DNA of 64,000 nucleotides from Carya illinoinensis (GCF_018687715.1 NC_056765.1:27576254-27640253); one strand, 5' to 3'; counted from the first letter of the stretch, positions 45,731-58,315 are shown. The notes: generated by a model from the letters alone, not told the origin. Translations and numbers: made by a program.

Positions 45731-46224
45731 TAGTTGGGATTGTTATTTTGATTCCTATGAGTTTTATGAGAAAAGCTAGTATGAACTTTGAAGTCTTTGT
45801 GGCTTGTGCAGTAATGGGTGAACTACTTGGCCACAAAAACATACCAATATTTGGGAGACCACGAGCATACTGAGTCACTGACCCTTACCCCAACTTTCTG
45901 ACCGAATAAGGAAAAATCAGCCTACTGCTCTGGTCATTCACTAGTAGAGAATACTTACAATTCATAGCCAATCATAATATTATCAGAATACTGGTCGACT
46001 AACGATCAACATGCAACTTCCTTCTTACAGCTGTTTGGTGGCCCAAGAATCAATATAGTTTTCAGCTAGCAGCATATATACATTTGCAGGTGATCCGCCT
46101 TTTCTTTCCTCACTTATAATAAACTCAATCCAAGTTTTTGTCAAAAGTGACGATGTCGGTAACCGTGCTCAAAGTTATTTGTTCATCACTCTTTTTTAGA
46201 TAAATTTGACGGTTTTTGTCGTGG
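45731..46224. other. Unassigned non-coding stretch
   Basis: No coding similarity or repeat boundary that I can support. The frame near 45,740-45,870 is short and unsupported. Confidence 0.4.
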
Positions 46225-46450
46225 TTTCCAAGTCCTCCCTCTTTCCGACTCAATGCTTTTAATCACTCCCTTCAGAAGGATGAAGAGAGAAGACCAGTAA
46301 ACCTGAATAGCAAACAAGATGGTCTTGACCAGCTGGGCCCTACCCGCATAAGCGGAACATCAAGGTATCTGAACGGGAGAGATTGCTCATTGAACCCCAA
46401 AATACTCATCAAGAGCTCTCTAGTTCTACTGTCCACACCACACATGAAAA
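46225..46450 (-). pseudogene. LINE reverse transcriptase fragment
   Basis: On the minus strand a piece reads GFNEQSLPFRYLDVPL, the conserved region after the LINE reverse transcriptase active site, and later VIKSIESERGRTWK in a shifted frame. It is short and damaged. Confidence 0.55.
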
Positions 46451-47760
46451 TCTTGCTCTTGCTATAGAAATATGGAGATGAAACTATCTCACATGTTGAG
46501 ATAGAGAGGATGTATATTATTCATATATATAGATGTTGTACAAGCTGTCCCTATACAAGGAAACTATACATAAGGAAAGCAATTAAGAAAATACTATAAT
46601 AAAGGAGAAAAATATGCTTGACAGCCTTGAACTAATCCTGACTTGATTCTAGGCTTGATACTCTGATTTGTAGATCAAGGCCATGACTCCATAACTAAAA
46701 ACAAAAAGGGAAAAATATACAAAAGAGAAATATTTAGAATTTTGATAATGGGTGTGCATTTCTCCTAATAGTATATTTATGTTTTTGATTTTTATTTTTT
46801 TACTTATTAAAAAAATATTTTTTAATAATATTGTGAATATTTTTTAAAAAAAATTTAAAAACACTTTTTCTTTTTCTTTTTTTAATAAGCACTACTCTAA
46901 CTAAAAAGGAAGTAACATCATTAACAAGATGACAAGATTGATTCAATTTAAATTGGTTAACAGCTAAACCGATTTTAATTTATTTTTTAAATTGCTAATT
47001 GAACCGATTCAATCGGCCGGTTTTCATATGATTGAGAGAGAAAACAAAAAAAAGATGAAAAATGCTCTTCATCATCTTACTTCACGTATTAACATGTAAT
47101 TTATTATTTATTAATTTTATTTAAATATAAATATTATATATTTACTATAATATATAATATGAATAGTAATGAAACAATTTGAATTAAAATTTTTATGAAA
47201 TTTTGATAAAGGAGATAAAAAGTTAAATAAAAATATTATAAAGTTAAAATATTATTTGATTATAATTTTTAATTTAATTTTTATTTGTAGATTTGAAAAA
47301 GTTGAATTCTTATTTGTATTTTGTTTGAAAGTTTGAAAAATTTGTAATAATTTGATAAAAGAATTAAAAGTTTGAAATTGAAAAGTATTTGTATCTAAAT
47401 GGTATTTGGATATTAAGATGAGATGAGATAGTCTGTGAAAACGTTTGGTTTTACAGACCATCTCATCTCATCTTATATCATACTATCTAATTATTATAAA
47501 ATTTTTAAACTTCCATACTAAATATAATAAATAATTCAAATTTTAAAATTTTAAAATAAAAATAATATTAAAAAATTATATTGTAGTAATATTTTGTTCA
47601 ACTTGTCATTTTTATCTCCTCTCATCTATGTAACCAAACGAGCTCTAAGAGGTTTCACAAAAGTAAAGTTATTTTTATTATAAAGAGATCTAATATATTA
47701 TATAAAACTATATCAGTTTTTAAATATATTATACCACACCCTCCCCTTTAGTTCCCTTAG
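46451..47760. other. AT-rich non-coding stretch with repeats
   Basis: Bases 46,460-46,720 may be an LTR remnant (ATATGGAGATGAAACTATCTCACATG...). Bases 46,740-46,910 are the dispersed AT-rich fold-back repeat. Bases 46,925-47,030 share CCGATTCAATCGG with 32,310. Bases 47,410-47,650 are a CTCATCT-family repeat containing an inverted pair of ACCATCTCATCTCATCTTAT and ATAAGATGAGATGAGATAGT-like arms. No gene. Confidence 0.45.
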
Positions 47761-47794
47761 GGTGGACGTCATCCCTTTGCCGCAACGAGATGGG

Positions 47795-48745
47795 GTCATG
47801 TTCGGGCCACCTCATGGTGGTCCTGCTCTCCTCCACAGGGGTAGTCGGTCTAACCCGGGATTAGTTCCCCTTGTTGACCCATATGTGGAGGTAGTTTGTT
47901 CGGTCAGTTTACGACTAAATCTGCTCCCACCCATTGATGCCACAGGAAAGGGGAGTGATGACCAAGCTGGTGCAGCGTCCACTCTCCGCCGTTGCGGAAC
48001 GGGGTAATATTCGGGCAACCCTTAGGGATGGACCTGCTCTCATTCACAGGAGAGGTCATTCTAACTTGGGATTAGTCTTGCTTATTGACCCGCACTCAAA
48101 GGTAGTCTGTTCGGGAAATTTGCGATTGGACCTGCTTTCGTTAGTCGACGCCCATGAGGAAGGTAATGTGTGTCGACTGTTAAGGATAGACCCACACTTC
48201 ACCGAGGGAAGGGTAAAGGCTCCTCAAATCACTCTCTCCCTATACATTCCCCCAGGACGGTAGTCGACGGCCCCCAAACTAGATTACACTTTGCCAATGC
48301 TGGATGGGATCAAGTTCGGGCCGCCTCAGGGCTGGTCCCGCTCTCCTTCATAGGGGAGGCTGGCCTAACTTGGGTTTAGTTCTGTCTGTTGACCCTTACG
48401 TATAGGTAGTCTGTTCGAGCATTTTACGACTGGACCCGCTCTCATTTGTTGATACCATAGGAAAGGTAGGAGAGGGCCAAGCTAGGACTACGCCCACTCT
48501 TCGTCGTGGCGGAACTGGGTAATATTTGGGCAACCTCGGCTCTGGACATGCTCTCCAACACAGGGGGTCAATCTAACTCAGGGTTAGTCCTGCCTGTTGA
48601 CCTATAAGTGGAGGTAGTCTGTTCGAACAGTTTGCAATTGGACCTGCTCCAATTAGTTGACGACCACGAGGAAGGTAATGTGTGTCGATTGTTTTGAGGA
48701 CAAACCTGCACTCCGTCATGTGAGGGGTAGAACAGCCTTTTGGCA
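47795..48745. repeat. Two-level tandem repeat, part of a gypsy remnant
   Basis: TTCGGGCCACCTCA at 47,798 and TTCGGGCCGCCTCA at 48,313 mark units about 515 bp apart. Each contains a related half-unit about 215 bp further on (ATTCGGGCAACC at 48,010, ATTTGGGCAACC at 48,525). Shared words are GTAGTCTGTTCG, GGACCTGCT and GAAGGTAATGTGTGTCGA. GC-rich relative to its surroundings. It probably belongs to the untranslated region of the gypsy element whose protease lies next to it. Confidence 0.7.
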
Positions 48746-48784
48746 TTGCACACATCCCTGTGTTGCCCCATAGGGAGGTAATTT

Positions 48785-49192
48785 TCATTCCCTCAAGAGG
48801 GAAGATTCGTTCATTCCCTCAGGGGAGGTTATTTTGCCGATAGAGATTTGAAGTAATTGTAGTTGGAGATTAATTTTGCGGATGGCCTTCAATTTGTTGA
48901 GTGTTGGGCGACCAATGATCGCGTTATAGGAGAAGGGATCTTTCACTATTAATAAGTTGACCATGACCGAGGCAATACAAGGAGGGTTCCCACCAAGACT
49001 GATAGGGCCATAGTCCCTACTGGTTGGACCATTTACCCTAAGAAATTCTTTAGTGGCATTGGGGCCGGCTAGAGTCGAGTTGCGTCTATCCCCATGAGGA
49101 TGAATGCCTTCCAAAACAAAACGCTTAACTCTTGTTTGATAAATTGCAAACTCATAAAGGTAAGACCTTGAGTGTGTGTGTGATATAGTCAA
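48785..49192 (-). pseudogene. Ty3/gypsy protease-region fragment
   Basis: The minus strand encodes GGNPPCIASVMVNLLIVKDP and SYNAIIGRPTLNKLKAI, the segment after the active site of gypsy retropepsin. The motif YNAI(I/L)GRPTLN is strongly conserved in plant Tat/Ogre-like polyproteins. The catalytic DSG lies upstream and is not visible. Together with the flanking tandem array it is a decayed element. Confidence 0.75.
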
Positions 49193-49760
49193 TTTAACTC
49201 CAAACCACCTGCAAACTTAGATAAAAGTAGAACAACTAAAATCAGAAGAATTCTCTCAAAACTTAACCTCATAAGTCCAATTTTTAGAAATCCTCTCCAC
49301 TAATGTAGTCAACACCAAAATCAGAGATCAAAAGGTTTTCAATAAGGTTGTAATGACAAGCCACAGGGTGAGGGCTAAGAAAGAAATTGATATGGAGAAT
49401 CAAACAACTCAAGACTTACAAAACCACAAGTAAATAGAATAATAATTATAATAATAACAATCAAATAGACCAAATGAATATAGGAGTTCACACCCCCAAA
49501 CTTAAAATAAACAATGTCCTCATTGTAATTCAAAAGTGAGAAAGATTGAAAAAATGAAAGGAACTTCCTTAGTTTCATGGTGAATCAGTCGTAGTTTTTA
49601 GTTTTTAGCTCTTTATTCATGCTAAATAAACCTGCATCAAAATCCAAATTATTTAAATAAAAATAAATAAATAAATAAAAGAATAAAAGAAAGTTCTATG
49701 GGTTGCCTCCCATAAGCGCTTGTTTTAAAGTCTACAGCCAGACTTTTCAATTTTCATTAA
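49193..49760. other. AT-rich non-coding stretch
   Basis: Unassigned sequence between two gypsy remnants. (AAAT)n is near 49,662-49,680. It may be a degraded LTR or linker. Confidence 0.4.
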
Positions 49761-49779
49761 TTAGGATCTCCAAGAGGAA

Positions 49780-51410
49780 TAATTGTATAGTTTCTCTCCA
49801 CTTCATTACTAAGTGATGTATCCTACTGCAAGGCTCATTCTAGGTGATCGGCTGGTGCATCTTCTTTAAAGGCCTCTTCTTCACATTGTTTAATATCATC
49901 AACCCGAAAACAAGTGCTTGGCTCTTCTGGAATTCTCATGGCGTGGTAGATGTTGAACAAAACTTCTTCCTTGTTTACTCTTAATGTTAACTCACCCTTT
50001 TAAACATCAATTAAAACCCTTCCCGTAGCCCAGAATGCTCGGCCAATAATTAGTGGGACTTCTTCATCTTCCTCTATATCTAACATCACAAAATAGCAGG
50101 AAAAATAAATTTATCTACCTTTACCAATACGTCTTCTATGATTCTACATGGATACTTAATAGATCGATTTGCTAGTTGCAAAGAAATGGTTGTTTGTTTC
50201 ATCTCTTCAAGTTTCAATTTCCTGCAAATAGAAAGTGGCATAAGATTAATGCTAGCACCAAGATCACACAAAATTTTATCAAAAAATGAATTTCCAATAA
50301 TGCAAGGCAAAGTGAAACTCCCAAATCTTTTAATTTTTGAGGTAATTTCTTTTGAGGAATAGCACTACATTTTTCAGAAACTTTTACTCTTTCAAACTCT
50401 TTCAGCCTTATTTTCTTGGAAATGATGTCCTTTAGGAATTTGACATAATTTGGCATTTGTTTCAAGGCTGCTGCAAAATGAATATTTATGTGAATTTTCT
50501 TTAAAATATCCAAAAATTTAGAAAATTGCTTATCTAATTTTTGCTCTTGAAAGCATTGAGGATAAGGCAGTGGAGTAGAGAGAATAGGAGGATTGTCACG
50601 AAATGAAATTGTTGGAGGCATGTCAGTCTCTCTTAGTGTATCATCAACAATCTCATCCTCTTCTACTTTATTCTTGATTTGGCAATTGTTCGTAGCTGTA
50701 AAGGTGGACTTGGTTTCCTTTGATTGTGACCTCTCAATTTTTCTTCCACTCCTAAGTGTGATGGTCTTACATTGTTCATTTGGATTCACTTCTGTATTGC
50801 TAGAAAAAGTTCCTTTTTGTTGGACATTGATGGTCATGGCCAGTTTTTCAATTTGTACTTTAAGATTCTTTATAGTAGCTCTCATATTGCTACAATGAGT
50901 CTCGATGTTATCCAATCGTTAATCAGTTTTTTTAAACCTTGCATTTGTCTCATCAACAAAAGAAACCATGGCATCCTCAAGTGAGATCTTCTTCTTGCTT
51001 GGTTGACTATCAAATCCTAGAAGAGGTTGCAACACATTCTTTTTGTTTGCATAAGACAAATTCTCATAATTTCGAAGTCCTAGATGGTAGTAATTTGGCA
51101 TAAGATTACCACGATAATTGTATTTCCGACTGTTGATATATTGAATTTGTTCTTGACTCACTTCATTACTCGAAACTGTCATACTTGTAGCAGCAACATA
51201 TTCTGTACTTTGTGGTACCATTTGGGTTGTCAAGGTTGAAATTTGATGAGATAGAGTAGCAACTTGAGCTGAAAAGGCAGCAAATGACTCTAATTCATGA
51301 ATTCTAGCAACTTTCTTGGCCATAGTTTTTTCAGTTGGCCATTGATAGTTGTTTGAGGTCATTTCTTCCAAAAGAGAAGTAGCACATTCACCTATTTTTG
51401 ACATCAGAGT
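49780..51410 (-). pseudogene. Athila-like Ty3/gypsy gag-protease remnant
   Basis: Read from 51,404 downward. A gag C-terminal region (MSKIGECATSLLEEMTSNNYQWP and on) is broken by one TAA near 50,917. It continues with QCKTITLRSGRKIE and PPILSTPLPYPQCFQEQKLD. A frameshift near 50,310-50,320 leads into CDLGASINLMPLSICRKL, the retropepsin active site with DLGA in place of DSGA, as usual in this lineage. A further piece near 49,880-50,090 reads PEEPSTCFRVD. No reverse transcriptase follows. Lineage assignment is inference from these motifs. Confidence 0.82.
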
Positions 51411-51744
51411 TCCACCAGATTCATGTTGAGGGCAGCGTCAAATCAAATCTTTATACCTCTCTCGTGTTTCATAGAGTGACTCGAAATCATTTTGCTTAAC
51501 TCAAAATAAAAATGATATTAAAAAAAATTATATTATAACAATATTTTAACTATATAATATTTTTATTTAATTTTTCTTTCTTATTTTCCAAAACCCTATA
51601 AAACATTTTAACTGAAACTATTTCATTAATATTCACAAACTATCTCAACTCAACTAATCTCAACTCGTTATCCAAACTAGGCCTTAAACTTCCATTATTA
51701 TAATTTGAGCAATTCATTATGGATAAATACTAAAGAAAAGAAAC

Positions 51745-51876
51745 AAGAAGAAGCATAATTTCCAAGAAAATGATCACCCTAGTTTTACTATTCAAAATGA
51801 TAGCCAAATAACAATGGAAACCCAAAACCAAAACTAGGGTGATCATTGCTTGGAAATTATGCTTCTTCTTCTTCCT
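51745..51876. repeat. 40-bp inverted repeat at a TE junction
   Basis: AAGCATAATTTCCAAG...ATGATCACCCTAGTTTT (from about 51,750) returns inverted at about 51,830-51,868, with a spacer of about 40 bp. It lies between the gypsy and copia remnants, next to CT-rich low complexity (51,862-51,928). Confidence 0.7.
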
Positions 51877-51934
51877 TTTTCTCTCCCTCTTTTTTTTTTC
51901 TTTTTTTTTTTCCTTTTTTTTTTTTTCCATAAAG

Positions 51935-52885
51935 AACTTGACCATCTACATCATTTTCTTGGTATTGAGGTACACAGATTTGGTCCCAACATGTTTCTCA
52001 CTTAGCATAGGTATGCACTTGATCTTCTGACTCGGTTTGACATGGCTGATTGCAAGCGTATTTACACTCCTATGCCCTCCAAAGGTCGACATCTAAGCTC
52101 CTCGATCCACTAAACCATTTCTTGACCCTCCTAAGTATCGAAGCCTCATAGGTGAGCTGCAATAGCTCACATTCACAAGACCAGACCTCTCTTACATTGT
52201 GAATCATGCTTGCCAATTCATGCAATCACCTACTGTGGCCCATTCAGCTTCTCAAACTTATCCTAAAGTACCTTACAGGTACCACCAACATGGGGCTTCA
52301 CATTCATGCCAATATCAAGCTGGACCTTTATGGTTTTTCTGATGTAGACTAGACAGGATGCCCTCTCACACGTTGATCAACCTCTAGATTCTGCTCTTTC
52401 ATTGTGGGAACTGCATCTCATGGAGTGTCAAGAAGCAAACCCATAGTGGCTTAATCAAGTGCTGAAGCTAAATACAGTTTCATGGCCTCAACTGCAGGTA
52501 AACTTACTTGGCTCTCTCACTTGCTCATGGCCTTGACATTTTTCTGCCAAAACCATCTTCCCTTCACTGTGGCAATATCAATGCTTTATACATGACTGTG
52601 AATATAGTTCTCCATGCTCGTGCTAAGCATATCGAGCTAGACTATCACTATGTGTGTGAACGTGTGGCACTTGGTTCACTTGAAACACACTTTGTTTCAT
52701 CCTCCAATCACCTAGTTGACATACTTACAAAGTCATTTCCCAAAGCTCAGTTTCAGTTTGAAGCTCTTCGACACAAACTTGGCCTTCTACTTGATCTTCG
52801 GCCACGTTTGAGGGGGAGTGACAACAATGCTCCTATGATACCAGCTCGTGAATCATGTAATCACAATTCAACTGAAGAATAAAAA
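51935..52885 (+). pseudogene. Ty1/copia reverse transcriptase C-end and RNase H fragment
   Basis: HHFLGIEV (51,945) is the end of copia reverse transcriptase. DMADCKRIYTPMPSKG, then SSAEAKYSFMAST in another frame, and HARAKHIELDYHYVCERVAL and VDILTKSFPKAQF belong to RNase H and the C-terminus. Several stops and shifts separate them. The frame ends at 52,882; the next 220 bp may be an LTR remnant. Confidence 0.8.
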
Positions 52886-53135
52886 ATTATCAAGGATGAG
52901 AGTTTGCAACATATTCCTCCTCACCGATAGATGCTTTGCCTAGTTTTGGAAAGTCTGGTTGTACATGCTTATATCAGTTGCATTATTTTTGGTAGCTAAG
53001 ATTAGCTTAGTGATTCTTGTATCAATTGTTGTAAGGAAATGTATACCATATAACAGTATATATATTGAATGGAAATAATCCCATCCACTCATTCCGTGAG
53101 TTAGGTTTTTTAGTGAAATTCTTCATAAATATAAG

Positions 53136-53640
53136 AAGTTTGAAGATGATTCTAAAATTTCCAACCACAATCAAGGCCTTGAGAGACTCAATAATGGGGC
53201 AAAAACCGAGGATTTGAAGGAACTAATTCTAGCTAGTAAAGGTGAAGAATCACCAATTCGAAACTTTGACTTGAATGTGGTCTTGGATGAGAACGACAAC
53301 TCGGCAACTGTAGCTGATGGCTTTAGCAGCTCATTTGTTAAGCCTGTTTTGGAAACAAAATATGACGAATACCCTGGCTGGTTCTTATCTAACATGGAAA
53401 AGGTGGCCATTGATCCTTATATTCAACTCGCCGACTTTAGTAGAAGAATAGAAGAGGATGAGGATGATTATGATCATGTGTCACTAGTGTTTGTAGTAGT
53501 AACCCGGAATAGGTTGGCAGTTGTTAGTTTCAGATATACAAGTAGATTTCAGGTTAACATTGCTTTGACAGAGCGGAGTAGGAAATAGGAATATGAACAA
53601 AACCGCAAATAGCATTGTAGGGTAGGATGAAAGAGAAATT
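53136..53640 (+). pseudogene. NC2-alpha C-terminal fragment with lost stop
   Basis: From KFEDDSKISNHNQ the frame reads the acidic C-terminal tail (ESPIRNFDLNVVLDEN, then YPGWFLSNMEKVAID and SRRIEEDEDDYD). The last codons and the stop have been removed by a 17-bp deletion after GATTATGA, with ATGA at both edges, so the frame runs 34 codons into UTR sequence. It keeps a GLERLNNGAKTEDLKE segment that copy C lacks, so it does not derive from copy C. All upstream exons are missing. Confidence 0.85.
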
Positions 53641-53644
53641 CTAT

Positions 53645-53802
53645 TTGCAGTTCCTACTTGGGGACTGCATGTGCAGACCTTTTATTAAATGAGAAAAATC
53701 ATCATTTCAGGAGAGATATTTTTATAATTTTAAAAAATTTTAAAAATAAAATTACTTAGGCTTGCATTGCAGTCCCCAAATGAGGATTGTACGTAGTATT
53801 GT
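53645..53802. mobile_element. Small TIR element after the NC2-alpha tail
   Basis: TGCAGTTCCTACTTGGGGACTGCA at the left and TGCAGTCCCCAAATGAGGATTGTA at the right are inverted copies with a few mismatches. The interior is AT-rich. It is a short MITE; the target duplication is unclear. Confidence 0.55.
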
Positions 53803-53805
53803 TCT

Positions 53806-56800
53806 TAGACAACAAATTTTCTTGCAACAGATTAGGCAATATTAGATTTGGTAGCTTCTTTTAGCTACAGTATTTATAAAAAGAATATCAAATTTGATAT
53901 CTATTGTACAAAGAGCAAATTCTTATTTTGTTATTTATTTGTAACTCTTCGGCCTCTCTCCTCTTGATATTTTCTCAACACAACAAAATCCGTTTCACTT
54001 CTCTTGACATTTATATAGAATAGATGGATTTAATTAGACATTTGTGGTTATTAGCATTAAAAGACAATTACAAAATATAATTTTTTAACTTATAATTTAA
54101 TTAGAATATGATTACTAATTAACATATAAATATGTAGAATAGTAAAATATGATAAAATAAAATAAAATAAAATAATAATTAAATATTTTTTATTTATTAA
54201 TTACTCATTATTATATAATAAATAAATGAATAATCTAATATAAAGATTGATGTGAATAGTTAAAGTCAAATTTATCTTATATTATTTTATTATTATATAA
54301 AAAATATTAATTATTTCAATGTAAGCATTTTTGTAAATAAAATAATTTAAATTTAAATTCATGTCATATTCATTCGTAGAAATAGTAATCTATAATCATG
54401 AATACTAAATCTAATCACGATGTTTCTCTTATCGCAGGTTTTATGTCTACTGATTTAGTTGTTCACTATCTTTTAAGAGCTAGAAACCGCGCACATGGCC
54501 GGAGAAGGACCACTGACAAAAAGTTACAAACAGGTTTCCGTACGGATGAGAAGGAAAATTAGACCAGACAAAGCACAAAAGCAAAGGATCTCTTACGGAT
54601 GAGAAGGAAAATTAGACCAGACAAAGAACAAAAGCAAAGGATCTCTTGGAAGCAGAGAAGCACCACCGAGTTTTTCTTCTCTGATCGATCGATCCACATG
54701 GTGTGTCCGAAAAAAGGGACGCAAGAGCAGATAGATAAGTGGGAACAGCGGTTGGTGATATTTTCTCCCGGGGGGGGGGGGGGGGGGGGGGGGGTTTGTG
54801 AAAGAAAGGTGGTAGCTATAGCTAGAAAATAATGGGAAGGGGTACTGGAGTTTGGGTTTCTGTGCGTGTCTGAAAAAAATGACGCAAGAGCAGATAGATA
54901 AGTGGGAACAGCGGTTGGTGATATTTTCTCAATAAAATATGTCTTTGAAATGCGGTGAACAAAGTCTGATCGCCAGCTACGTATGACTTCACTTTTTGAT
55001 TTATGTAGTTCTAAATCTCAGCTGAAGGGGTTTAGAAAGTCCAATTCAATTGATTTAACACAAAATTAGTCGTATTTTTTGCTTTATTGGCATTTGGCTT
55101 AAATTTTTTTTATTTACTTTGTTGCCAGAAGGGGTTTAGCAAGTTCAATACAACTGACTTAATAAAAACTTAGTCATATTTTTTATAAGGCATTTGGCTT
55201 ATTTTTTGTACGTAGTTCATAATCTCACCTCATGAAGGGGTTTGGCAATTCCAATACTGTCAAAGAACTGAAACCAATACGTTGGTCCTTTTTAAGTGGT
55301 TGTTTTAAAGAGTGTTTCTGCTTGTAGTCTGGGTATAGGATTTAATTTGTAAGAAATGTTTAGAATTAAAGAACAAGTTTAGAATAATTGATGGACGTTT
55401 ATTATGGGTTCAGGTTCACTATAATTGAGGAATAAAACCAGTGTGAGTCCTTTCGCTTTAGATCAATCTGGTGCTGATGTGCATGACATGATGTTTGGAT
55501 TTGGTCCGCTGTAGATGGCCCAGAGCAATAGATTGATTTGTCCTTCAAGTGATATTTGACAGTTTTTGTCCGAATCTGGCCTCTTATGGTTCTCTTATTG
55601 AAGGGAGCAATGATGCTTAGGAAAGAACTGAAACCAATGCGTTGGTCCTTTTTAAGTAGTTGTTTTAAAGAGTGTTTCTGCTCGTAGTCTGGGTATAGGA
55701 TTTAATTTGTAAGAAATGTTTAGAATTAAATCCTGCCATATCTGAGCTTTGATGGTTAATGTAATGAAGTTGTGAGGATAATTGTCCAAAAATAAAGAAC
55801 AAGTTTAGAATAATGATGGATGTTTATTATGGGTTCAGGTTCACTTTGATGCTTTCCAATTTTGGATCCTCTCCATTTTTCTCGTGTATGGGGTCCATTT
55901 AATAGTTTATTAGAGGCTGTCGAAGTAAAACAGATATGTTACAAAGTTTTAAAGTAAAACCTTACACTAGCTAGTGATTGATAGGACGATGATAATATAA
56001 TGAGGTGTAATGCTATCGTTATTTGTGATTGATATAAATGGTAAGTTTAAATTTACAGATTCCATTGTAGGGTACAATGTACGTAGGATGAAACCGTAGT
56101 TTCTCTACCTTTTTTTTTTTGTTTGTTTAAATCTTTTCGCTTAATAAGAAAGGTAGAAAAATTGAAAAATAAATTCTAAGAGTTGAATAAGTATCAGATA
56201 TAAAAGTAGATTTCAGGTTTCTGACTGAGGCTTAGGGAGTAGGACCGGAAATGGGAATATCACGAACAAAACTGCAAACACCATTCTAGGGTATGTTAGA
56301 TGAAACTTTAGTTGTTTGAAAAATGATATTTGCAGTCGTGGTTATGCAAGTGATGTATAGTTTTTTTAAAAAAAAAGTGAATTAATACAAAACTTACAAA
56401 AAAAAAATTAATTTTTTATTCGTAGACTCGACTCTTCTTCACGAGTATCTTTTAATTAGACGTTTGTATTATATGTGCTTCTGTATTGTTTACTGACAGT
56501 TTTAAAAACATGTTTCGTCCTGTAGCATTAATGGATGTCGTAAAATTTGGTGGTTGGATGTTGATTTTCAATGGCTAAAGGAGAAAAGCTAGTGGACGGA
56601 TACCTATCGCTAGTAAACTAGCTAGATAAAAGATAACGAAATAATAATATGAAACCCATCGCTTGAAAAGATGCAGACCAAGGAGAGGGAAGAGGGGGAC
56701 GAAGGTCCAAGGGGAGGTAAGAGGGGAGGAAGGAGAAGGCGTACAAAAATTTGATATTGTATTTTTATTTTTCCTCCCTTTGAACTTGGCGTTAGACTGT

Positions 56801-58039
56801 GTCGTCGCACGACTCGGGTGCGAGTGCACCTTTGGACGTAACGGGGAATTGCATGGGACACCTTGGGCAAATGGAACTGCAATATGCCTCTATCACATAT
56901 GTCATAAACGCTACAGAGAAATTACTTATTTGATCGAAGTTGATATCTGGGTTACAGTTCCGGCCTGTAAGTATCACATATGTCATAAACGCTACAGAGA
57001 AATTAATGATTTGTTCAAAGTTGATATCTGGGTTACAGTTATCTTACAGTTGATATCTGGGTCGGTCCCGGCCTGTAAGTATCACATATGTCATAAACGC
57101 TACAGATAAATTAATTATTTGTTCGAAGTTGATATCTGGGTTACAGTTCCTGTGAGGATCCGTGCACGCGTACTCATGCATTGGGGCAGCCGGCCGGCTG
57201 GTGGAAGTATATATAGAACAGTTCATGAAGTGCCACTACCGACCGTATAAGTGATAATACTATAAGAAAATGCTACGTACTTCCCGCTAAGAGTTATCGT
57301 TGAGACTTTTTATTTTTTTATTATTATTATTTTTACTTAAGGATTAAGTAAATATTTTTTTAATAGTATTTTGAATTTTAAAAAAAATATTTAAAAAAAT
57401 ATATGTAAAAAAAATAAAAATATAAAAGCAACTAACGGAAATCTCCAACCGGAGTTCCAGCAACAGAGCCACCCCAATGCTATATACAATATATACTGCT
57501 TTCTAATTAATTAGTACTTTACGGAAACGCGACAAAAGTTAAAATCATATGGGCAATTGGAAATATCAACGAAATATCAAAGAAAAGTATAACTAATCGA
57601 AGAAAAAATATCAACGAAATGATTTGGTTGTGTTTTTGTAACTCAATATAGGCATTTGGATATGAACTGTACGTATATATTCAAAACTTGAAATTCACGC
57701 TGGATTAGTCATAATCTCACTCTATATAATAAAAAAATTATTATTATTTTTTATTTACTATTTTAATGCATTTTTTTAATACTCTTTTTTATTTTCATAA
57801 TCTCCGACAAGGGGATTTTCATGTTCTCATAAAAGTAGTAAATTGAGAATTTATTTTATGAAAATAATACTCTTTTAATACTGATCATCTTTTTAATATT
57901 GATCTCTCATAATGTGCGTAAAAGATGATAATGCGCGTAAAAGATCATTTTTTTACTACTCTTTTATAAATTATAAATTTAATTTTCATTTTCTTTTATT
58001 TTCCATGGAGTACCAAACTGATGAAAGATGATCAAGATC
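53806..58039 (+). repeat. Segmental duplication, unit 2 (4.23 kb)
   Basis: The direct copy of 34,300-38,571. Unit-specific changes: a short tandem duplication at 54,539-54,650 (ACGGATGAGAAGGAAAATTA twice), a run of 25 G at 54,770-54,794, two instead of three membrane-gene UTR units (55,264 and 55,625), and extra sequence at 54,800-55,130. The NC2-alpha UTR copy is at 56,050-56,660 and the three-unit minisatellite at 56,893-57,152. It ends where CACTACAAC begins. Confidence 0.92.
54770..54794 (+). repeat. Homopolymer run of 25 G
   Basis: At the matching place unit 1 has only broken G-runs (35,210-35,231). The run could form G-quadruplexes, or its length could be inflated by sequencing or assembly. 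Confidence 0.9.
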
Positions 58040-58149
58040 CACTACAACAAAATTGAGATTTAGTAACGCTTTAGAATTGGTGGCAGTCCCCAAATTGTCA
58101 CAAAAAATCAATTTTTGTGACGGTTTATACAAACCGTCACTAAATCTAG

Positions 58150-58315
58150 ATGAGAATTCGTATAACGTTCGAACGTAAGCAAATTTACGTTCGAACGTTA
58201 CATGCACGTTCGAACGTTAAAGATTTTTACGTGCAAACGTAATATTTTTTGGCGCCAACGTTCGAACGTTAGTGGATGAAGTTCGAACGTTAGATAGGGT
58301 ATTTGATAAATATGA
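58150..58315. repeat. First cluster of ACGTTCGAACGT palindromes
   Basis: Four exact 12-bp palindromes and one near copy within 130 bp, just inside the CACTA terminus. Likely transposase binding sites by analogy with other CACTA elements. Confidence 0.8.

Noticed and set aside
47762..48379. Several short plus-strand frames in a GC-rich region
   Set aside because: The region is a two-level tandem repeat linked to a gypsy remnant, and the frames are not conserved between units.
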